This document shows, one piece after another, positions 35,072 to 43,370 of a DNA stretch of 64,000 bases. Within the stretch, counting starts at the first letter, position 1. Each line of letters begins with the position of its first letter. The notes under the pieces are model-generated. The model was not told the origin of the DNA. It did not search any database and saw only the letters and a list, made by a program, of their open reading frames with translations. The stretch comes from Mucilaginibacter sp. Lineage in GTDB: Bacteria > Bacteroidota > Bacteroidia > Sphingobacteriales > Sphingobacteriaceae. Position numbers and translations under genes: made by a program. The DNA lies in the NCBI RefSeq assembly GCF_028288205.1, contig NZ_JAQBOD010000003.1, positions 1 to 64,000 on the forward strand, given 5' to 3'.

Positions 35072-37492
35072 TTATTTAGCAACCTCCATTGGGTTTACAC
35101 CCACAGATTGGCCACGGCCCGCAGCAGCAGTTTTCTGTTTAAATATTGCGAATTTTGATGGTGCAGGCATTTTACCCCAATAGTTATTGCTTTCATCAAT
35201 ATCGGCTGTTTCACGCAATGGATCTAATTTAATTGACGCTACTTCTTTATCCTGCACATAGAATTTAGACGCTGTTTTTTCATTAAGCCTCCATATTTGT
35301 GCAGGTATCCTGTCAAGCATTTTGGTGCCATCGGTAAAAGTAAACTCAACAATAACAGGCATCACCAATCCGCCTTTATTACTAAAAGATAATGTGTAAA
35401 AATATTTACCGGTATATTTTGCTGCTTCATCACTGCTAAGCGGATCAGTTGCTATACCGCCTGCTGGTGGCATGTTTTTTAGCATGGCGGCAAACTTAAC
35501 GGTATCAACCCCAACCAGGCCCCTGTCATACTTCCAATAAAAGTCATGTGTAGCAGTATCCAGGTCAGTTTGAAATGGCTTGCTCTTATCATTACGGTTC
35601 TTGATCTTAGATATATCATCAAAGCTGTTTACAGCCGGGGGAGCTACCTTATTTGGATTGCCGGGAGCAAAACCACCGGCTCCGCCAAAACCTCTTCCGG
35701 CAACTGGTTTTCCATTTATATCAGCCCTTGCTACTTTTACAGAATCTAACGCGATGTCGCAAGCTTCGGTACCGTAGAACCAGCCTCTCCAAAACCAGTC
35801 AAGATCTTCGCCGCTGGCATCTTCCATTGTGCGGAAAAAGTCGGCAGGGGTAGGGTGTTTAAAGGCCCAGCGCTTAGCATATTCTTTAAATGAATAATCA
35901 AACAGCTCCCTACCCATTACAGTCTCTCTTAATATGTTTAATGCAGTTGCCGGTTTGGTATAGGCATTAGGGCCAAAGCGTACAATGTTTTCAGAATTGG
36001 TCATGATTGGCTCCAACTCATTTTTTGGCAGTTTCATATAATCTGTAATGGTATAAGCAGCGCCTTTTTTGCTTGGGAAAGTATTGTCCCATAGCTCTTC
36101 TGTTAAATACTCTACAAACGAGTTTAATCCTTCATCCATCCATGTCCACTGGCGCTCATCACTGTTTACTATCATCGGGAAAAAGTTATGCCCAACCTCG
36201 TGGATAATTACCCCTATCATACCGTTTTTGGTTCCTTCGCTATAGGTGCCGTCTTTTTGAGTACGGCCATTATTAAAACAGATCATTGGGTACTCCATAC
36301 CGTTTGATGCCTCAACACTTTGTGCAACAGGATAAGGATATGGAAAGGTAAAACTTGAATAGGTTTTTACGGTATGAGCAACTAAACGGGTTGAGTATTT
36401 GCTGTAAAGCCCATAAGCCTCTTTGCCATAAAAACTCATGCACATTACTTTTTTGCCGCTTACATCCTGGCCCATAGCATCCCATATAAATTTACGTGAT
36501 GATGTCCATGCAAAGTCGCGCACGTTATTGGCTTGGAATACCCAGGTCTTTTTTGCCGGGGATGGGGCAGTTTCTGCCTTTTTAGCTTCGGCAAGGGTTA
36601 CTACTTCAACCGGTACTTTTGAAGTACGGGCCTTTTGGAAACGGGCTAATCTTTCAGGGTTTAATACAGCGGCATAGTTAATACACTCGCCTGTACCGCC
36701 AACTACATGATCGGCAGGTACAGTAATTTGTACTTTAAAATTACCAAACGTTAGCGCAAATTCGCCGCGGCCGGCAAACTGGTGATTTTGCCATCCCTGG
36801 AAATCACTGTAAACACATAAGCGCGGGTACCATTGTGTCATGGTAAAAAGGTAATTACCATCACCCGGGAAATACTCATAACCACCACGGCCGCCAAATT
36901 TTAATCTGTCGGATATTTTATAGTTCCAGTCTAAATTAAATACAAATTGCTGGCCAGGTTTTAAAGTTTCCGGCAATTCAATACGCACCATTGTTTTGTT
37001 GATAGTATATTTTAGTTTATTACCTAAAACATCCGTCAGTTTGGTAATAATATCACCGTAACCGTTATCTGCAGAATGATTGTCGGAAGTTGTAAATGCA
37101 TCCAGGGCTTGTACCGATCCGCCGCCTCGCGGAGCAGTTGAACTGGTTGGGTAGGCGGCATTTCTTAAATTGTTATGCTCATTCTCATCCAATTGCAGCC
37201 ATATATAAGTAAGCGGATCAGGCGAGTTATTGTAGTAGGTAATGGTTTCGCTGCCGGTAAGCTTTTGTGTCTTTTCGTCCAGCTCGCACTTAATATTATA
37301 ATCGGCACGCTGTTGCCAATATTTGGTACCCGGTGCGCCGCTTGCAGTACGCTGCTCGTTAGGCGTATTTAAAATAGTGCCTAACTGCTCAAATTTGTTG
37401 CCATGATTACTGCCCGGATTATTTTGAATATCCTGGGCAAGTATGGCCGTTGAGGCCATAGCTAACAAAACGCTTGTAAAAAGTAGTTTCAT
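35072..37492 (-). CDS. Secreted M1-family metallopeptidase
   Basis: 806 residues. Signal peptide to about residue 19 (ILAQ). Gluzincin core: IIHEVGHNFFPMIVN gives HExxH, followed by DEGLNSFVEY with the third zinc ligand Glu. EASNGMEYPM replaces the GAMEN exopeptidase loop, as in this Bacteroidota clade. Beta-rich domains lie N- and C-terminally. Likely an aminopeptidase in the periplasm. It follows the HupE-like gene by 47 nt on the same strand. Substrate unknown. Confidence 0.92.
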   Translation of the reverse strand: MKLLFTSVLLAMASTAILAQDIQNNPGSNHGNKFEQLGTILNTPNEQRTASGAPGTKYWQQRADYNIKCELDEKTQKLTGSETITYYNNSPDPLTYIWLQLDENEHNNLRNAAYPTSSTAPRGGGSVQALDAFTTSDNHSADNGYGDIITKLTDVLGNKLKYTINKTMVRIELPETLKPGQQFVFNLDWNYKISDRLKFGGRGGYEYFPGDGNYLFTMTQWYPRLCVYSDFQGWQNHQFAGRGEFALTFGNFKVQITVPADHVVGGTGECINYAAVLNPERLARFQKARTSKVPVEVVTLAEAKKAETAPSPAKKTWVFQANNVRDFAWTSSRKFIWDAMGQDVSGKKVMCMSFYGKEAYGLYSKYSTRLVAHTVKTYSSFTFPYPYPVAQSVEASNGMEYPMICFNNGRTQKDGTYSEGTKNGMIGVIIHEVGHNFFPMIVNSDERQWTWMDEGLNSFVEYLTEELWDNTFPSKKGAAYTITDYMKLPKNELEPIMTNSENIVRFGPNAYTKPATALNILRETVMGRELFDYSFKEYAKRWAFKHPTPADFFRTMEDASGEDLDWFWRGWFYGTEACDIALDSVKVARADINGKPVAGRGFGGAGGFAPGNPNKVAPPAVNSFDDISKIKNRNDKSKPFQTDLDTATHDFYWKYDRGLVGVDTVKFAAMLKNMPPAGGIATDPLSSDEAAKYTGKYFYTLSFSNKGGLVMPVIVEFTFTDGTKMLDRIPAQIWRLNEKTASKFYVQDKEVASIKLDPLRETADIDESNNYWGKMPAPSKFAIFKQKTAAAGRGQSVGVNPMEVAK

Positions 37493-37539
37493 ACTTGTTA
37501 GTGAAGTTAATTTATGTGTAATAAGAAATCAGTTTTATT

Positions 37540-38118
37540 TTATAGCGGCAGTCTTTCAACTGCCATTTTAATTGCTAACGCAAAAACTCCTGCGGATAAA
37601 AAAAATATCCAGTCTCTGCGTGGCATCTTGCCGAAAGATAGAAAAAGATAGGCAAATATTAAAATTATTCCTACAACAAATATTTGCCCGGCCTCTAAAC
37701 CAACATTAAAACCAAACAAACCCATGCCAATGGTTTGATCTTTAGCCAGCATAATACGTACGGCATTGGCAAACCCCATGCCATGTATCAGCCCAAAGCC
37801 TAATGCCAGGTAATAGTTAATTTTTGCGCTCGCGCCTTTTCTGTCGATCTGTATAATATTGTTTAATGCAGTGATAAATATAGTGCAGGGTATTAAAAAC
37901 TCTACCCATTTAGTGGAGAAGCGGATGACATCCGTAACGCTTAATGCTAATGTTAGGGAATGACCAATGGTAAAAGCCGTAACCAGTATCAATACCTGTT
38001 TAATATTTTTAAAGGTATATACAGATGCCAATGCCAAAATAAACAACTGGTGATCCAACGCGTCGACACTAATGATGTGGTGCCAGCCAAGGCCGAAATA
38101 AAAAACAAAATCAGACAT
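37540..38118 (-). CDS. HupE/UreJ-family membrane protein
   Basis: 192 residues with six membrane segments, no soluble domain. The first helix carries GWHHIISVDALDHQLF, whose clustered His/Asp residues are the HupE/UreJ metal-binding signature; a second, FGLIHGMGFA, follows later. The family transports nickel or another metal. Without hydrogenase or urease genes nearby the metal is uncertain. The ATG at 38116-38118 is used because the longer frame begins with GTG and a poor leader. Precedes the M1 gene; DUF6702 is divergent (55 nt). Confidence 0.85.
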   Translation of the reverse strand: MSDFVFYFGLGWHHIISVDALDHQLFILALASVYTFKNIKQVLILVTAFTIGHSLTLALSVTDVIRFSTKWVEFLIPCTIFITALNNIIQIDRKGASAKINYYLALGFGLIHGMGFANAVRIMLAKDQTIGMGLFGFNVGLEAGQIFVVGIILIFAYLFLSFGKMPRRDWIFFLSAGVFALAIKMAVERLPL

Positions 38119-38173
38119 AATAAGAATTAGCGTTGAAAGCGCTAAATTTAGCACGTTTTTACATTATTGTGCT

Positions 38174-38689
38174 ATGGCCTCCTTGTTTTATAAATCTATA
38201 TTGTGTTTTTGCCTGTTAACCGGAGCAATGTTTGGTAAAAAGCCTGCTCCACATCCCCTGCATGTAAGCACTACCGACATTAGCTATAATGCTCAGGACA
38301 ATAAACTGGAAGTAATATGCACCATTTTTACAGATGATTTTGAAGCTGCTTTGGCAAAGCAATACCATACCACCACAGACCTTACTAAATCAGACATGCA
38401 TGCAGCTATGGATAAAATGGTAAAAAGTTATGTGTCTGCAAATGTGCATATAAAAACCACTGCTGTGCCCTTGTCCTTTAATTACATTGGTTATGAAATA
38501 AACAAAGAAGCAGTGAATGTTTATTTTGAATCGGAAAAGACACCCACCCCCAAAAAAATAGATGCCGAGATAAGTTTATTGCATAACCAGTTTAATGACC
38601 AGTTAAACATTGTACACATGACGGTTAACGGTACCCGCAAAAGCGAGAAGCTGGATTATCCTGATAAGAAAGTAATGCAGACTTTTTAG
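38174..38689 (+). CDS. DUF6702-like periplasmic protein
   Basis: 171 residues. Hydrophobic N-terminus (signal-like, about 1-20), then HPLHVSTTDISYN, a start I associate with the DUF6702 family, and a beta-rich body. No known catalytic residues. It diverges from a HupE-like gene, an arrangement I recall from other Bacteroidota together with an M1 peptidase, which hints at a shared function in metal or peptide handling. That is inference. Confidence 0.75.
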   Translation: MASLFYKSILCFCLLTGAMFGKKPAPHPLHVSTTDISYNAQDNKLEVICTIFTDDFEAALAKQYHTTTDLTKSDMHAAMDKMVKSYVSANVHIKTTAVPLSFNYIGYEINKEAVNVYFESEKTPTPKKIDAEISLLHNQFNDQLNIVHMTVNGTRKSEKLDYPDKKVMQTF

Positions 38690-38833
38690 CATTACCCGAA
38701 CATCCTCCCCGTAAGGCTACACTTTGCGGTCTGCGGTTAAATTTTTACCGCAAAGTACACAAAGGAGTCACAAAATAACGCAGAGCGCTGTATCCGAAAA
38801 TATAATGCTGTTTCACTTTTGTAATATCAATAC

Positions 38834-38857
38834 AGCCTTTAGATGAGGCTTTTTTTA
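38834..38857 (+). terminator. Terminator after the DUF6702 gene
   Basis: AGCCT (38834-38838) and AGGCT (38846-38850) form a short stem with TTTTTTT after it. It overlaps the stop region of the convergent GT39 gene. Confidence 0.5.
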
Positions 38858-40480
38858 ATTGCCAAACGGCGGTAAACCCATCAACTGTCTGTACAGCGGA
38901 TAGTCCGGAAACTTATTAGCCGATTCATGAAAATTTTTGCAATAGTACACCTGTAAATGCTCCTCCACAATTCCGCCGCGTATTACGGGGATATCAGCCA
39001 GTTTAGTAACACTGTCAAAAAATGGCTTGGCATCATTATCAACCGTTTCCTGGTGATCTTCGCCAACGATAACGCAATCTTTGCCTACCAGCGTTTTCGG
39101 ATCAACTAAAAAAGCCATGTTACGGGTATCGCGGTTAAAGCAGATAATATCTTTTTTACCTTTCAGCGCCCAGTCAACCTTGCCGGTTAGCCACCAGCGG
39201 GTACTGCCGGCAAAAACGTTTTTATTTGCTATCCAGCCTTCTTTTTCAAAGCGGGTCATGATGTCATCAAAATCAACCCCTTGAATGGTAGGGTCAACTG
39301 TACCCCCGCCCAGGCTCACTACCCATTTAGGGCCATAGCTTTGCCAGAAACCAGTGGTCATGTGCAAACCAAGTACGGTAATAGTTATAATAGTGAAGTA
39401 GATAGAAAAATTAAGCCACCTGCGGGTGAGGCGTTTTGGTTTCTCATCAGCACTGTTTAATCTTTTATCAATAGCAAATCCCAACGGCATAAACAGCATC
39501 ATGTAACCGGGTGCCTGCCAGTGAAAATGGTACTGCAGATCGGCCCATAAAGTAATTACAGTAAAGAATACTATAGGTAATACCGACATCCAGAAATTAA
39601 AACCATATTCGGCCTGTACGCGTTTTTTGTAGGATATAAATAATTGCTTTATGGTAGGGAACCATATCCATGGCAACAACCATACTGCCTGGCCTAATAT
39701 ACTGCGGATGAACCAATCTAAATGTATCCGGAAAGGCTCATGGCGTGTACCGGCTCTTTGACCCTGCCAAACAAACGATACCCAGTTATTTTTATAGTTC
39801 CACCAGATGATGGGCAGGGCCATTATAATGGTTATTAATATTGCCAGGTATGGGCCGGGATGTTTTAACCAGTGCCGCTGGTTTTTATTGGTGCTGATAA
39901 ACATAAATACCCCGGCAAACAGAAATAATACGTGGTACTTACTCAATGTAGCCAGCCCCATACATATGCCAATGGTTATCCATAGTAAATACACTTTGCG
40001 GCTATTGGTTTTTGGGTCGGGGGGGAGGGCGTCGCCAATGCCTAATACCTTAACTATGTACCAGGTGCTAAGTAACCAAAAGAACATTAACGGTGCGTCT
40101 GGTTGGTACCAACAGGCAACCCCTACGGTAAATAATGCGCTTAAATTCATGACGGTTACCGCCCAAAATCCGGCTGCAGCATTAAACAATTTACGACCAA
40201 GAATAAACAACAGCCAGCTTGTACCGGCAAACATTAACACATCAGGAAAGCGCAGCCCTAAATTGGTTAAGCCCAATAGCCGGATGCTTAATCCGCCCAG
40301 CCAGAAAAACAAAGGCGGTTGGTCAAAATAGCTCCAGTCAAGATGGATGGCCCCCCTAAAATAATATGATTCGCCATTACCCAAACCCGTATACGCGGCA
40401 ATAAGCAAGCGGATGAAAAAAGTAACAATTATTAATACCAGCGTATATTTTGCGGCGTTTTGTTCTGTTATTTTTTTCAT
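38855..40480 (-). CDS. GT39-family membrane glycosyltransferase (ArnT/PMT-like)
   Basis: 541 residues, about 10-12 hydrophobic segments. The first periplasmic loop has NGESYYFRGAIHLDWSYFDQPPLF, where acidic/Tyr/Asp residues fit the lipid-phosphate-sugar donor site of the PMT/ArnT fold. The C-terminal about 130 residues (GWIANKNVFAGSTRWWL to YRQLMGLPPF) form a soluble periplasmic domain. Transfers a sugar from a polyprenyl phosphate to lipid or protein. Single-gene unit; sugar and acceptor unknown. Confidence 0.88.
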   Translation of the reverse strand: MKKITEQNAAKYTLVLIIVTFFIRLLIAAYTGLGNGESYYFRGAIHLDWSYFDQPPLFFWLGGLSIRLLGLTNLGLRFPDVLMFAGTSWLLFILGRKLFNAAAGFWAVTVMNLSALFTVGVACWYQPDAPLMFFWLLSTWYIVKVLGIGDALPPDPKTNSRKVYLLWITIGICMGLATLSKYHVLFLFAGVFMFISTNKNQRHWLKHPGPYLAILITIIMALPIIWWNYKNNWVSFVWQGQRAGTRHEPFRIHLDWFIRSILGQAVWLLPWIWFPTIKQLFISYKKRVQAEYGFNFWMSVLPIVFFTVITLWADLQYHFHWQAPGYMMLFMPLGFAIDKRLNSADEKPKRLTRRWLNFSIYFTIITITVLGLHMTTGFWQSYGPKWVVSLGGGTVDPTIQGVDFDDIMTRFEKEGWIANKNVFAGSTRWWLTGKVDWALKGKKDIICFNRDTRNMAFLVDPKTLVGKDCVIVGEDHQETVDNDAKPFFDSVTKLADIPVIRGGIVEEHLQVYYCKNFHESANKFPDYPLYRQLMGLPPFGN

Positions 40481-40882
40481 TTAGAGGAGTGAATTTTTTA
40501 ACCGCTGCAAGGTCCTGATTTTTTTAAATAAAATCAGGATTTATTTTTTCCGTGCCATGAAATTGTACCCAGGGCAAATGCATTAAAAAAAAATCCACCA
40601 TCCCAACCCTCTTTCCGCACAGCGAAGAGAGGGTGATCGAGCGACTTAGCGATGATCGGGTGAGTACTAACAAAGCGACATTACCGCCAATGCCCGGTGG
40701 CGATTACTCACCCCGACTACGCTACGCTGGTCGGCCCTCTCTTCGCTGCGCGGAAAGAGGGCAAAGAAATTTTAATGCCGTTTGCCCTGAAATTGTACCC
40801 GCTTCTATAGCGTGAAGATAGAAATTTTATTAAATTGCAATGGATATTTACCAATTGTATCCCTCAATTTAAACCTGTAATA
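40481..40882. other. Intergenic region dominated by a palindromic element
   Basis: Between GT39 and the propeller gene. A 10-bp hairpin (TCCTGATTTT 40513-40522 / AAAATCAGGA 40530-40539) lies next to the GT39 start. The long inverted-repeat element at 40570-40789 fills most of the rest. No ORF of coding character. Confidence 0.6.
40570..40789. repeat. 220-bp nested inverted-repeat element, copy 1
   Basis: Outer arms CAGGGCAAATGCATTAAAA (40570-40588) and the similar complement at 40770-40789; inner arms 40607-40633 and 40735-40761 are complementary at 26 of 27 positions. Each inner arm is itself quasi-palindromic (CCCTCTTT...AAGAGAGGG). A related sequence is at 42406-42525. The structure is that of a non-coding, MITE-like or REP-like element. 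Confidence 0.8.
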
Positions 40883-42388
40883 ATGAGAAAATTCGCGTTC
40901 CTTTCGGCAGTATTTGCCATTTTGTTTAGTTTATCCGCATTAGCGCAGCAAAATACTTTAGGTGTTTTTGATGGACAAGCCGATGTTGGTGCAAAAACCA
41001 AACCCGGTTCGGGCACATATTTGCCGCAAACACAGCAATATATCCTTTCGGGTGCCGGCGAAAATATCTGGAACGCCAGCGATGAGTTTCATTTTATGTA
41101 CAAGAAAATGAAGGGTGATTTTATCCTTAACGCCCGTGCTGATTTTTTGGGATGGAACGGTGTAGAGATGCATCGTAAAATGGGTTGGATGGTACGTAAA
41201 TCACTGGATGGCAATTCGGCACATGTTAACACGGTTGTGCATGGCGACGGGCTTACTTCACTGCAATTTAGGCGCACGGCAGGTGCTAAGACCGAGGAGA
41301 TCCATTCAAAAACAGATCATGCCAGTATTATACAGTTAGAGCGCAAGGGCAAAACCTATACCATGCGCGTAGCTAAATACGGTGAGCCTTTTGTTACCGA
41401 ACAAATAACAGATATTGATTTAGGCGATGATGTATACGTTGGCGTTTTTATTGGCTCACATAATGCTGATGCTAATGAGACCGCTGCATTCAGCAATGTG
41501 CGGATAGCGGTACCTTTCCCGGATAATAAGAAAATGGGAATGATATTGGGCAGTAATGTAGAGCTGATGGAAATAGCTACCGGCAACCGTAAGGTTGTCT
41601 ATACCGTTCCGTACTCTATACAAGCACCTAACTGGACACCGGATAACAAATTGATATTCAATGATGAAAAAGGGCTATTATATAATTTTGACCTGGCAAG
41701 TGGTAAATCATCAATAATTAATACCCCCGGTGTAAAGAATAATAACGACCATGTGCTTTCTTTTGACGGTAAAATGCTTGGCCTGAGCAGTAATACCAAA
41801 CAGGGTTCTATTGTTTATACAGTACCGGTTGCAGGCGGCACCCCTAAGCAAATTACACCTACGGGGCCGTCTTATTTGCATGGTTGGTCGCCGGATGGGA
41901 AGAGCCTGGTTTTTTGCGGACAACGAAATGGCGATTTCGATATTTATAAAGTACCCGCAGGTGGCGGTCCCGAAGTACAGCTAACCAACACCAAAGGACT
42001 GGATGACGGCCCCGAATATACGCCCGACGGAAAGTACATCTATTTTAACTCTGTACGCTCGGGATTGATGCAAATATGGCGCATGAAGCCCGACGGAAGC
42101 GGGCAGGAGCAGGTAACCAACGATGATTACAATAACTGGTTCGCCCATATCTCGCCTGATGGGAAATGGATGGTTTTTATTACGTTTTTAAAAGAAGAAG
42201 TTGAGCCGGGCGCGCATCCGGCATACAAGCATGTTTATATCCGTTTAATGCCTGTGGCAGGTGGCAAACCAAAGGTACTGGCCTATTTTTATGGCGGACA
42301 AGGTTCTATCAACACCCCATCATGGTCGCCTGATAGTAAGCAGATTGCTTTTGTTAGTAATAGCGATATGGGGGAGGTTGTAAAATAG
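40883..42388 (+). CDS. Secreted TolB-like beta-propeller protein with an N-terminal jelly-roll domain
   Basis: 501 residues. Signal peptide (MRKFAFLSAVFAILFSLSALA). An N-terminal concanavalin-like/DUF1349-type beta-sandwich (about 25-215, with MHRKMGWMVRKSLDGNSAHV) is followed by WD40-like PD40 repeats (GWSPDGKSLVFCG, YTPDGKYIYFNS, ISPDGKWMVFIT, WSPDSKQIAFVS), the TolB propeller. Probably binds a polymer in the periplasm or outside. The ATG at 40883 is preferred to a TTG at 40835 because it starts the signal peptide. Flanked on both sides by copies of the palindromic repeat. Confidence 0.85.
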   Translation: MRKFAFLSAVFAILFSLSALAQQNTLGVFDGQADVGAKTKPGSGTYLPQTQQYILSGAGENIWNASDEFHFMYKKMKGDFILNARADFLGWNGVEMHRKMGWMVRKSLDGNSAHVNTVVHGDGLTSLQFRRTAGAKTEEIHSKTDHASIIQLERKGKTYTMRVAKYGEPFVTEQITDIDLGDDVYVGVFIGSHNADANETAAFSNVRIAVPFPDNKKMGMILGSNVELMEIATGNRKVVYTVPYSIQAPNWTPDNKLIFNDEKGLLYNFDLASGKSSIINTPGVKNNNDHVLSFDGKMLGLSSNTKQGSIVYTVPVAGGTPKQITPTGPSYLHGWSPDGKSLVFCGQRNGDFDIYKVPAGGGPEVQLTNTKGLDDGPEYTPDGKYIYFNSVRSGLMQIWRMKPDGSGQEQVTNDDYNNWFAHISPDGKWMVFITFLKEEVEPGAHPAYKHVYIRLMPVAGGKPKVLAYFYGGQGSINTPSWSPDSKQIAFVSNSDMGEVVK

Positions 42389-42405
42389 TAACCCTGCGCC
42401 TTTTG

Positions 42406-42525
42406 CTCACCCCGACATCGCTACGCTTGTCGACCTCTCTTCGCTGCGCGGAAAGAGGGCCGTTTGAGCGAAATTAACCCTCTTTACCGTGAAGGTGGTC
42501 GGGCGAAGCAAAGACCGGGTGAGTC
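42406..42525. repeat. Palindromic element, copy 2 (shorter)
   Basis: 42406-42460 repeats 40708-40762 almost exactly (CTCACCCCGAC...GCGGAAAGAGGGC). The remaining half (CCCTCTTTACC...GACCGGGTGAG) is its complementary arm. It occupies the gap between the propeller and VOC genes. Confidence 0.75.
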
Positions 42526-42558
42526 TTCGCCGCCGTTCTCGCCCTTTAAAAAGGGGGC

Positions 42559-43026
42559 TTACTCACCGGCTTTCTTCAATACTGCAATATCCAGCTTGCT
42601 CATTTTAAGCATGGCCTGCATTACGTTGTTTGCTTTTTTGGGGTCGCTGTTATGCAACAGCTCGCCAAGATTATAAGGCACAACCTGCCATGATAAGCCA
42701 AATTGATCTTTAAGCCAGCCGCATTGGCTTTTTTGGCCTCCTGCAGATAGCTGTTCCCAGTAATAATCTATTTCGTCCTGGCTTTCGCAGCTTATAAAAA
42801 ACGATACAGCTTCTGTGAATTTAAACATGGGGCCACCGTTCAATGCCATAAATTTTTGACCCTCCAGCTCGAATGTGGCGGTCATGATGGTTCCTTTTGG
42901 GCCGGGACCGGCATCGGTATATTTTACCTCGTACAATAGCTTTGAGTTTTTAAATACAGAAGTATAAAATGCTATGGCCTCGCCAACATTGTTGTCGAAC
43001 CATAAAAACGGGGTTATCTTGCTCAT
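42559..43026 (-). CDS. VOC-superfamily protein, PhnB/3-demethylubiquinone-methyltransferase-like
   Basis: 155 residues, paired beta-alpha-beta-beta-beta modules: KITPFLWFDNNVGEAIAFYTSVFKNS at the start, ELEGQKFMALNGGPMFKFTEAVSFFI in the middle and GWLKDQFGLSWQVVP late. This is the PhnB-like clade, mostly without known substrate despite the methyltransferase name. Cytoplasmic. Convergent with the propeller gene; its promoter shares the 344-nt region with the tandem-paralog operon. Confidence 0.88.
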   Translation of the reverse strand: MSKITPFLWFDNNVGEAIAFYTSVFKNSKLLYEVKYTDAGPGPKGTIMTATFELEGQKFMALNGGPMFKFTEAVSFFISCESQDEIDYYWEQLSAGGQKSQCGWLKDQFGLSWQVVPYNLGELLHNSDPKKANNVMQAMLKMSKLDIAVLKKAGE

Positions 43027-43370
43027 AATTTCTTTATTAGGTTAATGCTTAATAGTTGGTTTATTTGGCAATTATTTAACATGTTTATTTTCAATGTATT
43101 GCAATTTTAGGTGTACCAAGGTGTACCAACGTGTACATGGTACAGTACAGTAATAATATTTAACGGGTATAGGTTTATTGTTTGCATTTGCCTATAAACA
43201 AATATAGTTTCAATAAACAGCAATAACAGGGTGCGTACAAGACAATTTTAGGGATGATTAAAGACAGGGATAAATGATTGTATCTATCCCCCGGTTTTTT
43301 AAAAATGGAGTATTTAGCATATATCCATATAAATGATGAGATTAGTAATGCCAATTAAATATTGCTTACC
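43027..43370. other. Divergent intergenic region with three 10-bp iterons
   Basis: 344 nt without coding potential. GTGTACCAAG-GTGTACCAAC-GTGTACATGG (43111-43140) is a tandem set with exact 10-bp period, followed by TACAGTACAG. An inverted repeat GGGATA/TATCCC is further on (about 43267-43292). It must carry both the VOC and the tandem-paralog promoters. Confidence 0.6.
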
